Shown: one piece after another, positions 5,018 to 5,222 of the stretch
Position numbering within the stretch: position 1 is the first letter of the stretch
Layout: each line of letters starts with the position of its first letter
NCBI GenBank assembly: GCA_946006895.1
Contig: CAMFZO010000116.1
Span: 1-5,222, forward strand
Reading direction: 5' to 3'
Length of the DNA: 5,222 nucleotides
Origin: an uncultured Clostridia bacterium
Lineage (GTDB): Bacteria > Bacillota > Clostridia > Oscillospirales > Oscillospiraceae
Program-made: the position numbers and the translations under genes
Notes under the pieces: generated by a model
Told to the model about the DNA's origin: nothing
Databases searched by the model: none
The model's input: the letters and a program-made list of their open reading frames with translations, nothing else

Positions 5018-5222
5018 GAGATTATTCAATTATTTCTGCGGTACCTGTAGGTAACAATTGATGTGAGACCAAGTGAGTAGAAAAAGCGATTGAGTTTGAT
5101 AGAATAAAGCCACCACAGCCCAAGTCTTCTGAGGCGAATATGCATCATAGTCCTATATCTGGTACATTATAACCAACCATCATCGCTTGGTGATGCTCAT
5201 GATATGACGATCCTGTGATATA
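5018..5222. other. AT-richer region upstream of the fba promoter, no recognised gene
   Basis: With the fba leader and promoter, this completes a stretch of about 350 bases (4874-5222) without a recognised gene. On the minus strand one frame is open from the right edge to a TGA at 5145 (25 codons). Its stop overlaps the ATG of a 40-codon frame (5148-5026) with a very basic, aromatic-rich product beginning MMHIRLRRLGLWW. Neither has a convincing ribosome binding site or a recognisable family, and both are short enough to be chance. A small inverted repeat TACCT/AGGTA (5042-5053) lies about 25 bp upstream of the fba -35 box. No tRNA, riboswitch or terminator is evident. Confidence 0.5.

Noticed and set aside
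5167..5173. Minus-strand TATAAT-like box near 5170 as a second upstream promoter
   Set aside because: The sequence 17 nt upstream reads ATCACC, a poor -35 match, and nothing recognisable follows directly.
1..5222. Mobile elements, CRISPR arrays, defence or biosynthetic systems
   Set aside because: No direct repeats, transposase motifs, spacer arrays or accessory-type genes are visible; the window holds conserved housekeeping genes.

Overview
The window looks like a housekeeping segment of a moderately GC-rich Firmicute chromosome, most likely a clostridium of the Oscillospiraceae/Ruminococcaceae type. This placement is an inference. It rests on strong AGGAGG-type ribosome binding sites, 'TGn'-extended -10 promoters, a class II (metal-dependent) fructose-bisphosphate aldolase, and the Firmicute-style hisS-aspS pair. 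All recognised genes lie on the minus strand, so transcription runs from right to left in these coordinates.

Layout from right (upstream) to left (downstream). Positions 5018-5222 are AT-richer DNA with only tiny, unrecognised open frames. Positions 4990-5017 hold a clear promoter, whose -10 box and start site are embedded in a 31-bp near-perfect palindrome (4967-4997). A leader of about 110 nt with one GC hairpin then leads to fba (3935-4873). fba ends at a textbook intrinsic terminator (3891-3926). A second promoter (3788-3816) starts an operon with a short leader: dapA (2849-3748), dapB (2145-2852), hisS (770-2131) and aspS (2-727, cut by the left edge). dapA and dapB overlap by 4 nt (ATGA). 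The dapB stop codon overlaps the hisS ribosome binding site. hisS and aspS are separated by 42 nt.

How the genes work together: DapA and DapB carry out the first two committed steps from aspartate semialdehyde to tetrahydrodipicolinate, the precursor of diaminopimelate (cell wall) and lysine. HisRS and AspRS charge tRNA-His and tRNA-Asp, so the operon combines aspartate-family biosynthesis with translation. Fba is the aldolase of glycolysis and gluconeogenesis and forms its own transcription unit.

I see no mobile element, CRISPR array, defence system or RNA gene. I looked for an undescribed system and do not think one is present. The points most worth a second look are the palindrome over the fba start site, the eukaryote/archaea-like subtype of HisRS, the divergent AspRS beside it, and the coupled dapAB-hisS-aspS arrangement with no visible riboswitch or T-box.
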